A DNA stretch of 64,000 nt from Acidithiobacillus ferrivorans (GCA_018853935.1 JAAOMR010000131.1:30245-94244), one strand, 5' to 3'; positions 17,608 to 26,153 are shown, counted from the first letter of the stretch. Notes: a model not told the origin generated them from the sequence alone. Program-made: numbers and translations.

Positions 17608-17964
17608 CTACATCATGGGGATTGCCGCGATAGGTGCAGGTTCTTCCTGCTTTGTCGGCACAACGGCATTGGTAAAGGGTGTGGCTTCTTTGGCGAAGCG
17701 GATCAGGGCCTGGCGCAGACGCCATGTCCGCTCAGGAAACCGGGAAGAGGGGATCACCTGCGCCCCTTTGCGTCCAGCGGCGCGGGTGATCTTGTAGATC
17801 AACTGAGCGCCGCGGGGCTCGGGAGTGCCGATATCCGCGTTGACCAGTTCCGGGTAGGCAGCGGCATATACGCCCACGACTTCCAGGGCCGACATAGCGG
17901 GATCCGGGTCGATAAGCGCCATACCACCATACTCGAAGATGCGAGTGAGTTTTTGAATTTCCAT
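17608..17964 (-). CDS. PRTRC system protein C
   Basis: The 118-residue protein carries the recognisable PRTRC-C core in its first 70 residues: RIFEYGGMALIDPDPAMSAL, VGVYAAAYPELVNADI and a final KGAQV. The start is the second ATG after AGGATTGATGATC. A tail rich in Pro and Ala (TKQEEPAPIAAIPMM) follows the core. The protein has no C-terminal Gly-Gly, so a ubiquitin-like tail processed by protein A is not obvious. The intracistronic terminator follows directly. Confidence 0.8.
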   Translation of the reverse strand: MEIQKLTRIFEYGGMALIDPDPAMSALEVVGVYAAAYPELVNADIGTPEPRGAQLIYKITRAAGRKGAQVIPSSRFPERTWRLRQALIRFAKEATPFTNAVVPTKQEEPAPIAAIPMM

Positions 17965-17980
17965 GATCATCAATCCTAAT

Positions 17981-18418
17981 TTAGGCGAAAATATCGGACA
18001 TGTCATCGCTTGCTGCGCATGGCGGTGTAGTACAACCACCGTCATTATCGGAATGGCAGCCAGGGTCGGTGTCATCGTCATCGGAAGACGGGGCGGGCAA
18101 CGATTTTTTATCCGGTTTGCCGGACTTTTTGACTGTAGCCTTTTGGGCTGCTTCCTGTTTGGCCGCTTCCATAGCCTTTTCGGAAGCATCGATCGTCGAG
18201 ATCATTGCGTGCTCGGCAGTACGGTGACGAAGCACCTGGTCTGCCAACGCCTCCTCGATCTCGTCTGGGTCTCCGGTTAAAAGGAGGGGGGGCGTACATT
18301 TATCCCCAATCTGTTTGCCAACGGGGATCAACAGGATACTGATACCAGTGGATGTTTTGGTGATGGCCAGGCTGACACATTGACCATCCTGAAGGGATTC
18401 AGCAATCTCTTTTAACAT
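17981..18418 (-). CDS. PRTRC system protein E
   Basis: The 145-residue protein starts after AAAGGAATTGTT. Its N-terminal 60 residues (MLKEIAESLQ...LLIPVGKQIGD) match the PRTRC protein E pattern: a short helix, then a beta-rich segment. The middle is an Ala/Lys-rich helix and the C-terminus is Asp/Ser-rich with several Cys (DPGCHSDNDGGCTTPPC), which could bind metal. It sits between parB and gene C. Its function is unknown. Confidence 0.75.
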   Translation of the reverse strand: MLKEIAESLQDGQCVSLAITKTSTGISILLIPVGKQIGDKCTPPLLLTGDPDEIEEALADQVLRHRTAEHAMISTIDASEKAMEAAKQEAAQKATVKKSGKPDKKSLPAPSSDDDDTDPGCHSDNDGGCTTPPCAASDDMSDIFA

Positions 18419-18484
18419 AACAATTCCTTTGGTTAATGAGCCGCTCAATAAAAGTAGCGAGCGGCGGGGTAGGGGGTTTAGGCG

Positions 18485-20128
18485 CTAAGCCTTTTGGTAC
18501 TGCATGACGGCTGGTACGTTGCTCCACAGGAAAGCGGTATCGGCCAGAACGGTGGCAATAATTTCCGCTTTTTTTCCGGAGAGGATTTTTTTCAGATCCT
18601 CATCGCGCTTGATTGCGGTATATCCAACATCATCCAGCACCGCTTCTATTTCTGACTTGGTCAGAACGGCGAGGAAGGCAGAATCGATTTTCCAGTACTT
18701 GGAGATATCGACACTGTTGAACAGCAGCATCGCTTCCACGTCTGTTGGAGATGCCCCCTGGATACACGAAGCGAGCGCACCCAGAATCAGGGTGGCCGTT
18801 GGTGCCTCGCGGGTGGCGGCAAGAGCTGCTGCAATACTGCCAGGCGCAGAGCCCAGGATCTTGGCGGAAACTTTGCCCAGATGATCTCGGTCCGGGTTGT
18901 GGTGCACCATCAGCATGGAGACCAACGCCCGAGTGGCTATCTCAGGGGTGCTATCCTGAAAGAACTTCAATAGGCACTTGTTCCACACCTTCCGGCGATA
19001 GTCCGAGACGGGCGTCCGCAGTGAAGAGAACGCTGGTTTGTGGCTTTCATGGGTGTTGGTGTCCGCCGGTGGATCTGCATCTGCAGGGGTACCAGAAGTG
19101 GTAGTATCTGGTGTTGCGCGTGGTTTGGTAACTTTTTCTGTCCTGGGTGGCGTCTTGAAAAGAGCGATTTTGGCAACTTTGCAGACACTGTCAAAACAGA
19201 CGGGCGCTTCTACTTCTCCCTGGTGCCCGGGTGCCGTATGAATAGCACACCCGAAATTACTGCAGGTCTTGCAACCGGAATCGAACTGATTCTGGCCTAC
19301 CTGTTCGGCAGAGAGGGACGAATAGTTTTCCTCGCCAATCTGGATAATCTCGACACGCGGGTACGTATCGGCCTGTTCCGCACGCACGGCTTCGATAAAC
19401 TCGGAAACTTTGTTTTCGAAGCACGGCGGGTTGGTGCAGCGGCCATGCTCCATCAGCTCCGAGAACAGCTGCGCGTGATTGCCGGTATTATGTGGACAAC
19501 GGACGCACTGATCCTTGGGAAATGGCGCAGAACCAAGGTCCTGGATGTAGGTTGCCATGGCCTTTTTAAGGTCGGCAACAGTCATGTTGCGCTCCAGTAT
19601 TTTGGGAAGCACCTGTGCCTGCTTATCCTTGGGTGCAGCCGCCAGCAACTCGGCATGGCCCAGAAGGATCTTGCGCTCGGTCAGTGCTTGCAGAACATCG
19701 ACGTGACACATCTGGAGGGCCAGACGGCGGACGAGATGTGAGGCTGACCAGCCGAGTATGCGAAGCGCCTCGTCACGTGATTTGTGCTTTTTGACGAGTT
19801 GAGTGGCTGCGATAGACTCCTCAGCCGGAGACATGTTGGCCCTGAGCGTGTTTTCGATCAAGGCAATGGCGTCCGAGTCTTCGTCTATGCCGAGGATGAC
19901 GGCCGGGATAGTTTCCAGACCGACGGTCACTGCGGCACGGAGACGACGTTCTCCGGCGGCGATGGTGAAGTGATCACCAACGGCAAGGACGGCGATAGGC
20001 TGGATGACGCCAAATTGCTTCACGGAATCTTCCAGCTCTTTTGTTTCAGCTGCATCAAAAAAGACCCGCGGGTTTTTTCCCGGCAGGATGTTTTTTACAG
20101 GAATATTCTGTATTTCGCGTTGGAACAT
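18485..20128 (-). CDS. PRTRC system ParB family protein
   Basis: The 547-residue protein is the first gene of the PRTRC cassette. The ParB N-terminal domain covers residues about 10-95 (NIPVKNILPGKNPRVFFDAA, VKQFGVIQPIAV, AAGERRLRAAV) and a helix-turn-helix follows (residues about 115-150, MSPAEESIAATQLVKKH...LGWSASHLVRRL). Further on are paired Cys motifs (CVRCPHNT, CTNPPC, CKTCSNFGC), probably zinc-binding. The ATG is chosen for AAAGGAGTTACAGTTACC. It probably binds DNA; the GTCACGTGAC palindromes are candidate targets. Its leader contains a terminator and the repeated stem-loop. Confidence 0.85.
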   Translation of the reverse strand: MFQREIQNIPVKNILPGKNPRVFFDAAETKELEDSVKQFGVIQPIAVLAVGDHFTIAAGERRLRAAVTVGLETIPAVILGIDEDSDAIALIENTLRANMSPAEESIAATQLVKKHKSRDEALRILGWSASHLVRRLALQMCHVDVLQALTERKILLGHAELLAAAPKDKQAQVLPKILERNMTVADLKKAMATYIQDLGSAPFPKDQCVRCPHNTGNHAQLFSELMEHGRCTNPPCFENKVSEFIEAVRAEQADTYPRVEIIQIGEENYSSLSAEQVGQNQFDSGCKTCSNFGCAIHTAPGHQGEVEAPVCFDSVCKVAKIALFKTPPRTEKVTKPRATPDTTTSGTPADADPPADTNTHESHKPAFSSLRTPVSDYRRKVWNKCLLKFFQDSTPEIATRALVSMLMVHHNPDRDHLGKVSAKILGSAPGSIAAALAATREAPTATLILGALASCIQGASPTDVEAMLLFNSVDISKYWKIDSAFLAVLTKSEIEAVLDDVGYTAIKRDEDLKKILSGKKAEIIATVLADTAFLWSNVPAVMQYQKA

Positions 20129-20153
20129 GGTAACTGTAACTCCTTTTGGGGCA

Positions 20154-20187
20154 CAAAAAAACCGCAAGGCGAGCGAGCGCTTTGCGG
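20154..20187 (-). terminator. Terminator in the parB leader
   Basis: On the minus strand ACCGCAA...TTGCGGT is followed by seven T, about 25 bases before the parB start. It lies between the conserved leader stem-loop and the Shine-Dalgarno, the same order as at nrdB. Confidence 0.8.
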
Positions 20188-20192
20188 TATCT

Positions 20193-20265
20193 GGGTTGAA
20201 GAGAGCTCTTGCCAAGGAGCGTTTCGTCAGTAAAAGACTGGCATGGAGAAGGTCATCTTATGATG
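20193..20265 (-). promoter_or_regulatory. Conserved leader stem-loop upstream of parB (copy 2 of 3)
   Basis: On the minus strand a hairpin, GCTC-CTTGGCAA-GAGC, is followed by TCTCTTCAACCC. About 30 bases upstream is a second small inverted repeat, CATCATAAGATG (20254-20265). Both parts recur upstream of the exonuclease gene; the first also occurs before nrdB. Confidence 0.5.
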
Positions 20266-20330
20266 GGCTTGGCAGCTTGTAAAGGATATTAAGGCGCGAT
20301 AGAAACGCTATACGACCTGTCCACCGCCCA

Positions 20331-20380
20331 CAAAAAAACGGCAACCACAAAGCCCGAGAGGGGGCCGTGTGATTGCCGTT
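20331..20380 (-). terminator. Rho-independent terminator after ssb
   Basis: On the minus strand ACGGCAATCACA...TGTGGTTGCCGT is followed by seven T. It closes the ssb transcript and insulates the PRTRC promoter region. Confidence 0.85.
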
Positions 20381-20395
20381 ATCGATTACTATGAA

Positions 20396-20962
20396 TTAAA
20401 AACGAACCCGATTACGGCGCAGGCCATAAGCAGGAACATCAACATTATTCATTGGGTTACAATCAAAAAACGGTATGTCATCTCCAAAGCCGTCATCGTT
20501 ATACGTCTGCGTAGGACCACTTCCTCCGCGAGACTGAGAAGAACTGCTCTGGTGTGTGTTTTGCTGCCCGCCGTTGTTCTGGCGCGCGGCAGGACGGGAT
20601 GCGTGTTCCTGGCCACCAGCTTCTTCACCGCGTTTGCCGCCAACGAGTTGCAGTTTGTCGCCGACAATCTCGGTGGAGTATTTCTCCACCCCTTCCTTAT
20701 CAGTCCATTTGCGCGTCTGCAGGCGACCTTCGATATACGCCATGGTGCCTTTGCGCAGATATTCGCCGGCGACTTCCGCGATGCGCCGAAAAAGCACTAT
20801 CCGGTGCCATTCGGTGCGCTCCTGCTTGTTTCCATCCTTGTCCTTGAATGTTTCAGAAGTGGCCATGCTAAAGTTTGCTATGGCGTCACCGTTAGGTAAG
20901 TACCGCATTTCCGGATCCTGACCAAGATGTCCCAGGATGATTACTTTGTTCACTCCAGCCAT
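20396..20962 (-). CDS. ssb: Single-stranded DNA-binding protein
   Basis: The OB-fold of SSB is clear in residues 1-110 ([54 protein letters not shown]). A Gly/Gln/Ser-rich linker follows. The typical acidic tip is present as DDIPFF but is internal, followed by about 20 extra residues (from DCNPMNNVD) ending in a basic RRNRVRF. That tail may alter the partner interactions usually made by the SSB tip. The gene belongs to the recombination group with recT and the exonuclease. The start follows TAGGAGTCGTAATAAC. Confidence 0.95.
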   Translation of the reverse strand: MAGVNKVIILGHLGQDPEMRYLPNGDAIANFSMATSETFKDKDGNKQERTEWHRIVLFRRIAEVAGEYLRKGTMAYIEGRLQTRKWTDKEGVEKYSTEIVGDKLQLVGGKRGEEAGGQEHASRPAARQNNGGQQNTHQSSSSQSRGGSGPTQTYNDDGFGDDIPFFDCNPMNNVDVPAYGLRRNRVRF

Positions 20963-20985
20963 GTTATTACGACTCCTATTTTAAG

Positions 20986-22695
20986 TTAAGCCGCCACGGA
21001 ATTGGCGACGGGGTTATCCAGCCAGATTACCTGTACGGAATTTGGTAATTTGGGTTTCTCTTTTGCGGTCCCGGCCAAGATGACCTGCTGGGAACACTGA
21101 GTCAGCCAGCGCAGCGCATTCGAGCGGCCCTTGGGTTCGAGCACGTCAAAGCGATCCAGTAAAACAAAACCAATCTCGCTCATCTCTGCCAACACCACAG
21201 CCAGTACCGCATTTACGCGCCACTTTTCAGATTCAGAGCACAGCGCATAGGGCCGTCCTCTCCAGGTAACCCGCATTTCCGGGGTAAGCTGAATCAGTGG
21301 CCAATGGGCTGCCGTTGACGCGTTTGAAAGCCGCGTGTTGAACGGTTCCAACGCCGCGGACAGGAAGCGGGCGGGAATGCCATCTGGAGCGAGGACCGTG
21401 ACGGCATGTTCCAGTTGCTGGATCTGCCCAAGGATCTTCTTGGCGCGCTCCTCCTGGGAAGAAGACTGATTGGCGGTCTGGAGTTGCTTCTGCAAATCTG
21501 CAAGCGCTTGCTCCGTCACCACCACGTCGGTACGTCGTCTTGCCACGTTCTCCTGGAGCACGGTCAAATCGACCATGTCTCCAGAAGCGGTAGTGGTTTG
21601 GCTGAGTATCGATACCGCCTGTTCCGCGATGGCTATCGATTTTACGGTGTCACGTGACTCGTTACGTAACGCCACCAGTTTCGCGGTAGCAGTGTCGAGT
21701 CGTTGCTGCCGGTCGGAAACGTCCACCAGATGATCGGCCGCCAGAGCATTTGGCAATAACTCGCCATCCTCGTACACCAGTGCCGCCTGACAATGCGGGC
21801 AAGTCACGTGATGGCCATTTTGTACTGCAGCGATGTCTTGCTGCAGGAGAGATACATCGGTTTCAAGGACCGTGATACCGGCCTCCAGCGTCGACAGAAC
21901 GCCTTGCAGGGTCGGTAGGGTGGCCGCCTTATCGGAGAGTTCAGCAAGTCTGGCTGCGGATGGTAAAGAATGGCCTTTGGCTTTGCCCATGTTTTCGATA
22001 GCCTTTTCCAGGGCGGTGCGTGCGCTGGTCATGGCGTTTTCAGCCGCGGAAATAACAGCCGCGGTCGGGGCTACAGGTACGGGACTGGAACGATCTGGAC
22101 GCCAATCCTCGGCTTTGACTTTACCGTAATCTTCGCCAGTGATTTCTTCCCAGACCCCTTTGCGGACGCGCAGCATTTCTTTTGCCTCCTTTTCTCCGGC
22201 CGCAAATCCACCGGCACGGATGGAGGGGAGAAGGAGTTTGGTCAATGCTGGACCAACCTCTGATTCCGCCAGCAACTCAGTGACCCGTTGCGTGGTGATC
22301 TGCACATGAGAAAGCCGATAAACCAGGGCCTTCATATCCTTTTCTTTGAGGTCTGCGATGTTTTTAGTGCCCAGCGCATATTCCAGAAAAGTAGCGTCCG
22401 CTCCTGTGCCGGAACGTTTCCCACTGGGGAGGTCGATCTGGCTGTCGTGCGAGCCGTCCTGGTCTTCCCATGTCAGCCGAATTACACCTTTTTTGGCGCC
22501 GTCGGTGAGGAGTAACGGGTAATCCTTCTTATGATCAACTCGCGCATCGGCACCGGTGAGCACCATGCGTATCGCTTCGAGTACACTGGTCTTGCCGGCG
22601 CCGTTCAAACCGGAGATCAACGAAACCGTACCAAAAGTCAGGTTGAGGTGGTGATGTGTCAGGTAATTGGTGAGTATGCACTTTTGCAGCCACAT
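20986..22695 (-). CDS. SMC/SbcC/RecF-like ATPase
   Basis: The 569-residue ABC-type ATPase starts after GGAGGTATCCATT. Walker A is SGLNGAGKTSVLEAI (near residue 30). A long coiled-coil region (about 220-420) is broken by a CPHC zinc-hook motif (TCPHCQAAL). The C-terminal ABC signature and Walker B appear as CSESEKWRVNAVLA and FVLLDRFDVLEP; the residue after the D in Walker B is Arg, not the usual Glu. This is smaller than SbcC or Rad50 and matches phage and plasmid recombination ATPases. It sits between ssb and recT. No SbcD-like nuclease is nearby. Confidence 0.85.
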   Translation of the reverse strand: MWLQKCILTNYLTHHHLNLTFGTVSLISGLNGAGKTSVLEAIRMVLTGADARVDHKKDYPLLLTDGAKKGVIRLTWEDQDGSHDSQIDLPSGKRSGTGADATFLEYALGTKNIADLKEKDMKALVYRLSHVQITTQRVTELLAESEVGPALTKLLLPSIRAGGFAAGEKEAKEMLRVRKGVWEEITGEDYGKVKAEDWRPDRSSPVPVAPTAAVISAAENAMTSARTALEKAIENMGKAKGHSLPSAARLAELSDKAATLPTLQGVLSTLEAGITVLETDVSLLQQDIAAVQNGHHVTCPHCQAALVYEDGELLPNALAADHLVDVSDRQQRLDTATAKLVALRNESRDTVKSIAIAEQAVSILSQTTTASGDMVDLTVLQENVARRRTDVVVTEQALADLQKQLQTANQSSSQEERAKKILGQIQQLEHAVTVLAPDGIPARFLSAALEPFNTRLSNASTAAHWPLIQLTPEMRVTWRGRPYALCSESEKWRVNAVLAVVLAEMSEIGFVLLDRFDVLEPKGRSNALRWLTQCSQQVILAGTAKEKPKLPNSVQVIWLDNPVANSVAA

Positions 22696-22760
22696 AATGG
22701 ATACCTCCTTTTTCAAAGACGCGCCGAACAGGATACTGTCGGCGCATAAAGTCGGGTTAC

Positions 22761-23846
22761 TTACTCGAACGCGAATGGATCGTCGTCATCCACAACAGTT
22801 GCGGTTTGAGCCGACGATGCTGGATTTGCTGTCGTGTCTGGCGCTGAAGAGCCCGCCGTTGGTCTCGTGGTGCTTATTGTTTGACCGGAACCACTGGAAG
22901 TAGCCGCTGGTGCGGCGGATTGCCCTGCCTGAGAATTCCCAGAGTGATGAGGATCGCCGGTCGAAGACCGAATTTCTTCTGTGCGAGATTGCGCGGGTGA
23001 TGCGGTGGACTGCTGAGAGGAAGTTGCAGAATCGCCGGCGGAAGTTTGCTCATCTTCTTCGTCACCAGCTGCACAGATATACACTTGTCCGCGCAAGGCG
23101 GCATCTATGTCGGCACCATCCGCTGGACGAATAACGACGTCATCCATGGACGCGGCGGCGTCGAAATCTGGAGATAAATCCAGATATTTTGCCAGTCGTC
23201 GAATAGGGCTTTTACGCGCCATTTCGCCTTCATTGGTGTACCATGGGCTGTTTTCATTGGCCCCTTTTTTGATGGCCATGATTTCGTCTAAACGCATGTA
23301 TTCGACATGTGAATAACGATGACCATCTACTCCGGGGAGTACGGCGATAGCGTAAGCGCCTTTCATCTTGCCAGGCTTGTCCAGGGATGGGGTGTGTTGC
23401 AGTAACGTGCCGCTCTCCGAGTAGGTCAATGAAAATTTATCGTTTTCGTTGACTAGGCGCGCCTCGATATCGATGACGCGCTCAGACCGGCGAGCGAGGG
23501 TGATATAACCACGGTAACCGATCATCAACTGTGCTTCGCTGATCTTTTGTGTTTTATTCCAGCGCGGGACAACGTAGCACTGCTGTACTGGGCTGTTAAT
23601 CTCCAACCCCAATTGACAGGCCTGGTTGATAGCCAGGATCAGGGTTAATGGGTCAGTTCGTAACACCTTGGGATTGGTGATTACGGCGGCACGGGCGACC
23701 GACAGCAACCGTTCCGGGTTTTTCAGGCCCTTGGGCATGTTTTCCAGGAAAGTGTGCTTGTTGCGATCGAGGGCCGCCAGGAAGGACATTTTTTTCTGCT
23801 TCAGTTCGTCGTTCTGCATTTGCAGTTCTGCTACGTTCGTGGCCAT
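22761..23846 (-). CDS. recT: RecT-family single-strand annealing recombinase
   Basis: The 361-residue protein contains the RecT core in residues about 20-240: NPERLLSVARAAVITNPKV, ILAINQACQLGLEINSP, CYVVPRW, QLMIGYRGYITLARR, then GEMARKSPIRRLAKYLDLS. RecT proteins anneal complementary single strands and work with an exonuclease, encoded here just upstream at 23856. The C-terminal 120 residues are Ser/Thr/Ala/Gln-rich and probably disordered, ending in an acidic tip (VDDDDPFAFE) that resembles an SSB-type tip. The start follows AGGAGATCCTT. Confidence 0.93.
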   Translation of the reverse strand: MATNVAELQMQNDELKQKKMSFLAALDRNKHTFLENMPKGLKNPERLLSVARAAVITNPKVLRTDPLTLILAINQACQLGLEINSPVQQCYVVPRWNKTQKISEAQLMIGYRGYITLARRSERVIDIEARLVNENDKFSLTYSESGTLLQHTPSLDKPGKMKGAYAIAVLPGVDGHRYSHVEYMRLDEIMAIKKGANENSPWYTNEGEMARKSPIRRLAKYLDLSPDFDAAASMDDVVIRPADGADIDAALRGQVYICAAGDEEDEQTSAGDSATSSQQSTASPAQSRTEEIRSSTGDPHHSGNSQAGQSAAPAATSSGSGQTISTTRPTAGSSAPDTTANPASSAQTATVVDDDDPFAFE

Positions 23847-23855
23847 AAGGATCTC

Positions 23856-24665
23856 CTATCCGTGGGCGTTGCAGTCATGATATTTCGGGCAGTACTGCTC
23901 CGAACACAACTGACTTTTGGGGTTGGGTGGAAAAATGCCTGACTTGATATACAGTGCCGCAGCATGAAGTAATCCCGGCTGGTCAGGGGTGCCCACCAGT
24001 AATTCGCGGGCACCATGAACCGGCTCGGAAAGTCCAACCGTGCTGTGGTTGGTATCGAGTCCAGCGATAAGGGCGGGGGCGGTCATAGGTTCGCCAACAG
24101 ATGCCGCGGCCAGGAGTTCGTAAACGCCTAGTTGTGGCTTGTCAGCGCCGACTTTGACAATGCCCTCGTTGGTGACGCGGTTGACCCCGGACTTGAGATC
24201 AACAACGCCGAGACCTTCCTTACATTCTTGAATACGATCGGTGGCACCTGTGAGCGTAATGAGAACGCCGTTCACATCAATATCGAGGTTTTTTAGCGTA
24301 ATCTCAACATACCGATACTTGATCTTGCAACCAATTTCCAGGCAATAACGTTTTACCAGCACATCGCCAGTTTTTGATGCGACGGAAAATGGAAAATCAA
24401 TGTTGTTGCTATCGTTTTTCCAGTCCTGGCGAATGTTGGCGAATTGCTGATGAAAAACGCTGAGAGCATTTTCCATGGATGGCTCAAACGGTGAACCTTC
24501 AATAGAAAACTGGGTATCGAAAGCGGCGGTGGCGGTGTGGATCGCGTTACCAAGAGCCGCTCTTGATGAAAAAGCGAATTGACGACCTTCGATCTGTTTT
24601 GCAGCCCATCGAGATGGACAATCAAGAATATCCGGAAGGCTTGAAGCACGTAAACGTGTGCTCAT
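23856..24665 (-). CDS. RecB/Cas4-like exonuclease with Fe-S cluster
   Basis: The 269-residue PD-(D/E)XK nuclease is the likely partner of RecT. GNAIHTATAAFD gives the conserved His; GLGVVDLKSGVN is the core D-x-K; QLGVYELLAA is the QxxxY motif. One Cys in LDCPSRW plus CSEQYCPKYHDC at the C-terminus form the four-Cys iron-sulfur signature of Cas4/AddB-type nucleases. No cas genes are present, so this is not a CRISPR gene. It starts at the ATG after AAGGACAAGGCT and is preceded by the repeated leader motif. Its stop is nine bases before the recT start. Confidence 0.88.
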   Translation of the reverse strand: MSTRLRASSLPDILDCPSRWAAKQIEGRQFAFSSRAALGNAIHTATAAFDTQFSIEGSPFEPSMENALSVFHQQFANIRQDWKNDSNNIDFPFSVASKTGDVLVKRYCLEIGCKIKYRYVEITLKNLDIDVNGVLITLTGATDRIQECKEGLGVVDLKSGVNRVTNEGIVKVGADKPQLGVYELLAAASVGEPMTAPALIAGLDTNHSTVGLSEPVHGARELLVGTPDQPGLLHAAALYIKSGIFPPNPKSQLCSEQYCPKYHDCNAHG

Positions 24666-24677
24666 AGCCTTGTCCTT

Positions 24678-24754
24678 GTTGAAGAGAGTCCTTTGCCAGA
24701 GGACGTTTTTGCTATCGATGCGAGAGCAAGCGGTGAGGGGTTCATCTTACGATG
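24678..24754 (-). promoter_or_regulatory. Conserved leader stem-loop upstream of the exonuclease gene (copy 3 of 3)
   Basis: On the minus strand a hairpin, GTCCT-CTGGCAA-AGGAC, is followed by TCTCTTCAAC. An upstream inverted repeat, CATCGTAAGATG (24743-24754), matches the parB leader copy. The stem bases differ from copies 1 and 2 while pairing is kept, which argues for a selected RNA or cruciform structure. There is no terminator in this copy. Confidence 0.5.
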
Positions 24755-24800
24755 GGATGAGGCCTTATGGCAACGTCGCATGGGGATGTCTCCAAAACGG

Positions 24801-25493
24801 TCAACGGGCGGCTACCCATAGAATACCGGGCAAGTCCCAGGCGGAGATTTTTTTACCTTCAAGGCGTGGGTGATAGGGCACCGGGACCGTTACTTGCTGA
24901 ATCTCGTTGCGTAAAGCATGACGGACCAGTGCCGTTTCCATTGTGAATCTGGAGGCCCCTTGCAGGCCTAATAGCAGGGCAATAAGGGGCATGGCGTGGA
25001 CGCCAGTGAGGATATCGTCCGGGGTTTCGGAAAAGCGATATCGAAGGACCTGGCGTACCAGTGAATTCGCCAGAATGGACCGCTTTAACCGAGATCCGGT
25101 ACGAATACCCGAGAGCAGATATTGGGTGGACGTCAAGGCAGATAAAGTAGAGAGGATTTCCGGCAGGGCGGCCAGGTCATATTCGCCGTCCGCATCCCAC
25201 AAAACGATCGGGGTGTCATGTGGGTAACCGCGTTGTAGCAGTGCCCAGGCTCCTTGGAGGATCGCGCCGGTTTTGCCGTTGTGGTGCGGGACCGTGCAGA
25301 TCACCTGTAATGGCAAACCCTGGTGCTGCTCAAAGAAGGCATCTGTCTGTTTGGCGCTGTCGTCGATGCATTGATCCAGTACCAAACACAGGGGGGTATT
25401 TGGTGCGTGAGCACACCACCGTGCCAGAACCGTCGGCAGGGTGCTGGCCTCGTTGTGTGCGGGGATCAATAGAATGGGTTGGAGAATGGGCAT
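24801..25493 (-). CDS. Family 2 glycosyltransferase
   Basis: The 230-residue GT-A fold enzyme opens with LLIPAHNEASTLPTVL, the usual nucleotide-sugar binding start. LVLDQCIDDSAKQ follows, then LWDADGEYD, the DxD-like metal site. It ends soon after the catalytic domain and has no membrane segment. It could transfer a sugar to a lipid carrier or surface glycan. It lies in a four-gene cluster with a polytopic GT-C-like protein, which suggests envelope modification by the element. The acceptor is unknown. Confidence 0.85.
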   Translation of the reverse strand: MPILQPILLIPAHNEASTLPTVLARWCAHAPNTPLCLVLDQCIDDSAKQTDAFFEQHQGLPLQVICTVPHHNGKTGAILQGAWALLQRGYPHDTPIVLWDADGEYDLAALPEILSTLSALTSTQYLLSGIRTGSRLKRSILANSLVRQVLRYRFSETPDDILTGVHAMPLIALLLGLQGASRFTMETALVRHALRNEIQQVTVPVPYHPRLEGKKISAWDLPGILWVAAR

Positions 25494-25558
25494 AACTACC
25501 CCGTGTGTGGATACAGGGTAATGTGGATGTGGTGGAATAGTGTACTGGACGGTGAGTT

Positions 25559-25783
25559 TTAGATTTTTGGTGAGGACTTTGTTGGGTGTGCTCGGTGGGT
25601 GATTGAATCGATGGTGTCCATCGCAAGGCGTGCACGGCGCCAGGCCAGATGCTCATGAGGATAAGGTGGTATGCGGCCGCGTCCATATAGTTCGATCAGG
25701 GAGCCAAGGCCGTCCCGAATAACCTTGAATTCCTGGTCAGAAATGGAAATTGGTTCGGTTGTCTTATTTTCAGAATTGGCCAT
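25559..25783 (-). CDS. Small protein of unknown function
   Basis: This 74-residue hydrophilic protein has no recognised family. Its ATG overlaps the 3' end of the YbjQ-like gene by 14 bases, so translation is probably coupled. The central part (EFKVIRDGLGSLIELYGRG...YPHEHLAWRRARLAM) looks like two helices. There is no signal peptide or membrane segment. Confidence 0.55.
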   Translation of the reverse strand: MANSENKTTEPISISDQEFKVIRDGLGSLIELYGRGRIPPYPHEHLAWRRARLAMDTIDSITHRAHPTKSSPKI

Positions 25784-26153
25784 CTTGGATCTCTAAAGCA
25801 GAAAGCGCCCGAATGGCGGTACCGTAGGCGGTAACCTCAAAATAGTCTTCGACGTCCGATGCGCCAGAAGCCATGCTTGAGGTATCGAACCGGAAGGCGA
25901 TGATGGCCGTAGCCTGCAGGCTGGCTGCGCGTTCCTTGATGTCTGCCAGCGCGTCGTCGCGGGCTGCACGGACCAGGTTCTCGTATCCGCCGATTTTACC
26001 GCCGCCAATCGATTTGAGCTTTGAGAAGAAATTCCCCATCTGCGAGCGAGATCGAACCGACGTACCCATTACCAAGCCGAGATTGACGTATGGCCGCTGC
26101 CCAGGCAGGCCGTTCGCAGTTGTTATGGTGAGTTCTGGTACTGTTTTTGCCAT
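25770..26153 (-). CDS. YbjQ/UPF0145-like heavy-metal-binding domain protein
   Basis: The 127-residue protein matches the UPF0145 (YbjQ) pattern in order: LGLVMGTSVRSRSQMGN, GGKIGGYENLVRAARDDALAD, AIIAFRFDTSSM and YFEVTAYGTAI. These proteins form pentamer-like oligomers and have been annotated as metal-binding, but their role is unclear. The ATG after GGGGAGATTGCAG is chosen over an upstream one. It sits between the GT-C-like gene and the small 74-residue gene. Confidence 0.8.
   Translation of the reverse strand: MAKTVPELTITTANGLPGQRPYVNLGLVMGTSVRSRSQMGNFFSKLKSIGGGKIGGYENLVRAARDDALADIKERAASLQATAIIAFRFDTSSMASGASDVEDYFEVTAYGTAIRALSALEIQDGQF

Noticed and set aside
20193..20260. A hammerhead ribozyme in the parB leader (CTGACGAAAC looked suggestive)
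   Set aside because: The core bases CUGAUGA and GAAA are not in the right places and the other two leader copies lack them.
23856..24665. A Cas4 gene of a CRISPR system
   Set aside because: The nuclease is Cas4-like, but no cas1, cas2, other cas genes or repeat-spacer array is present, and recT is adjacent.
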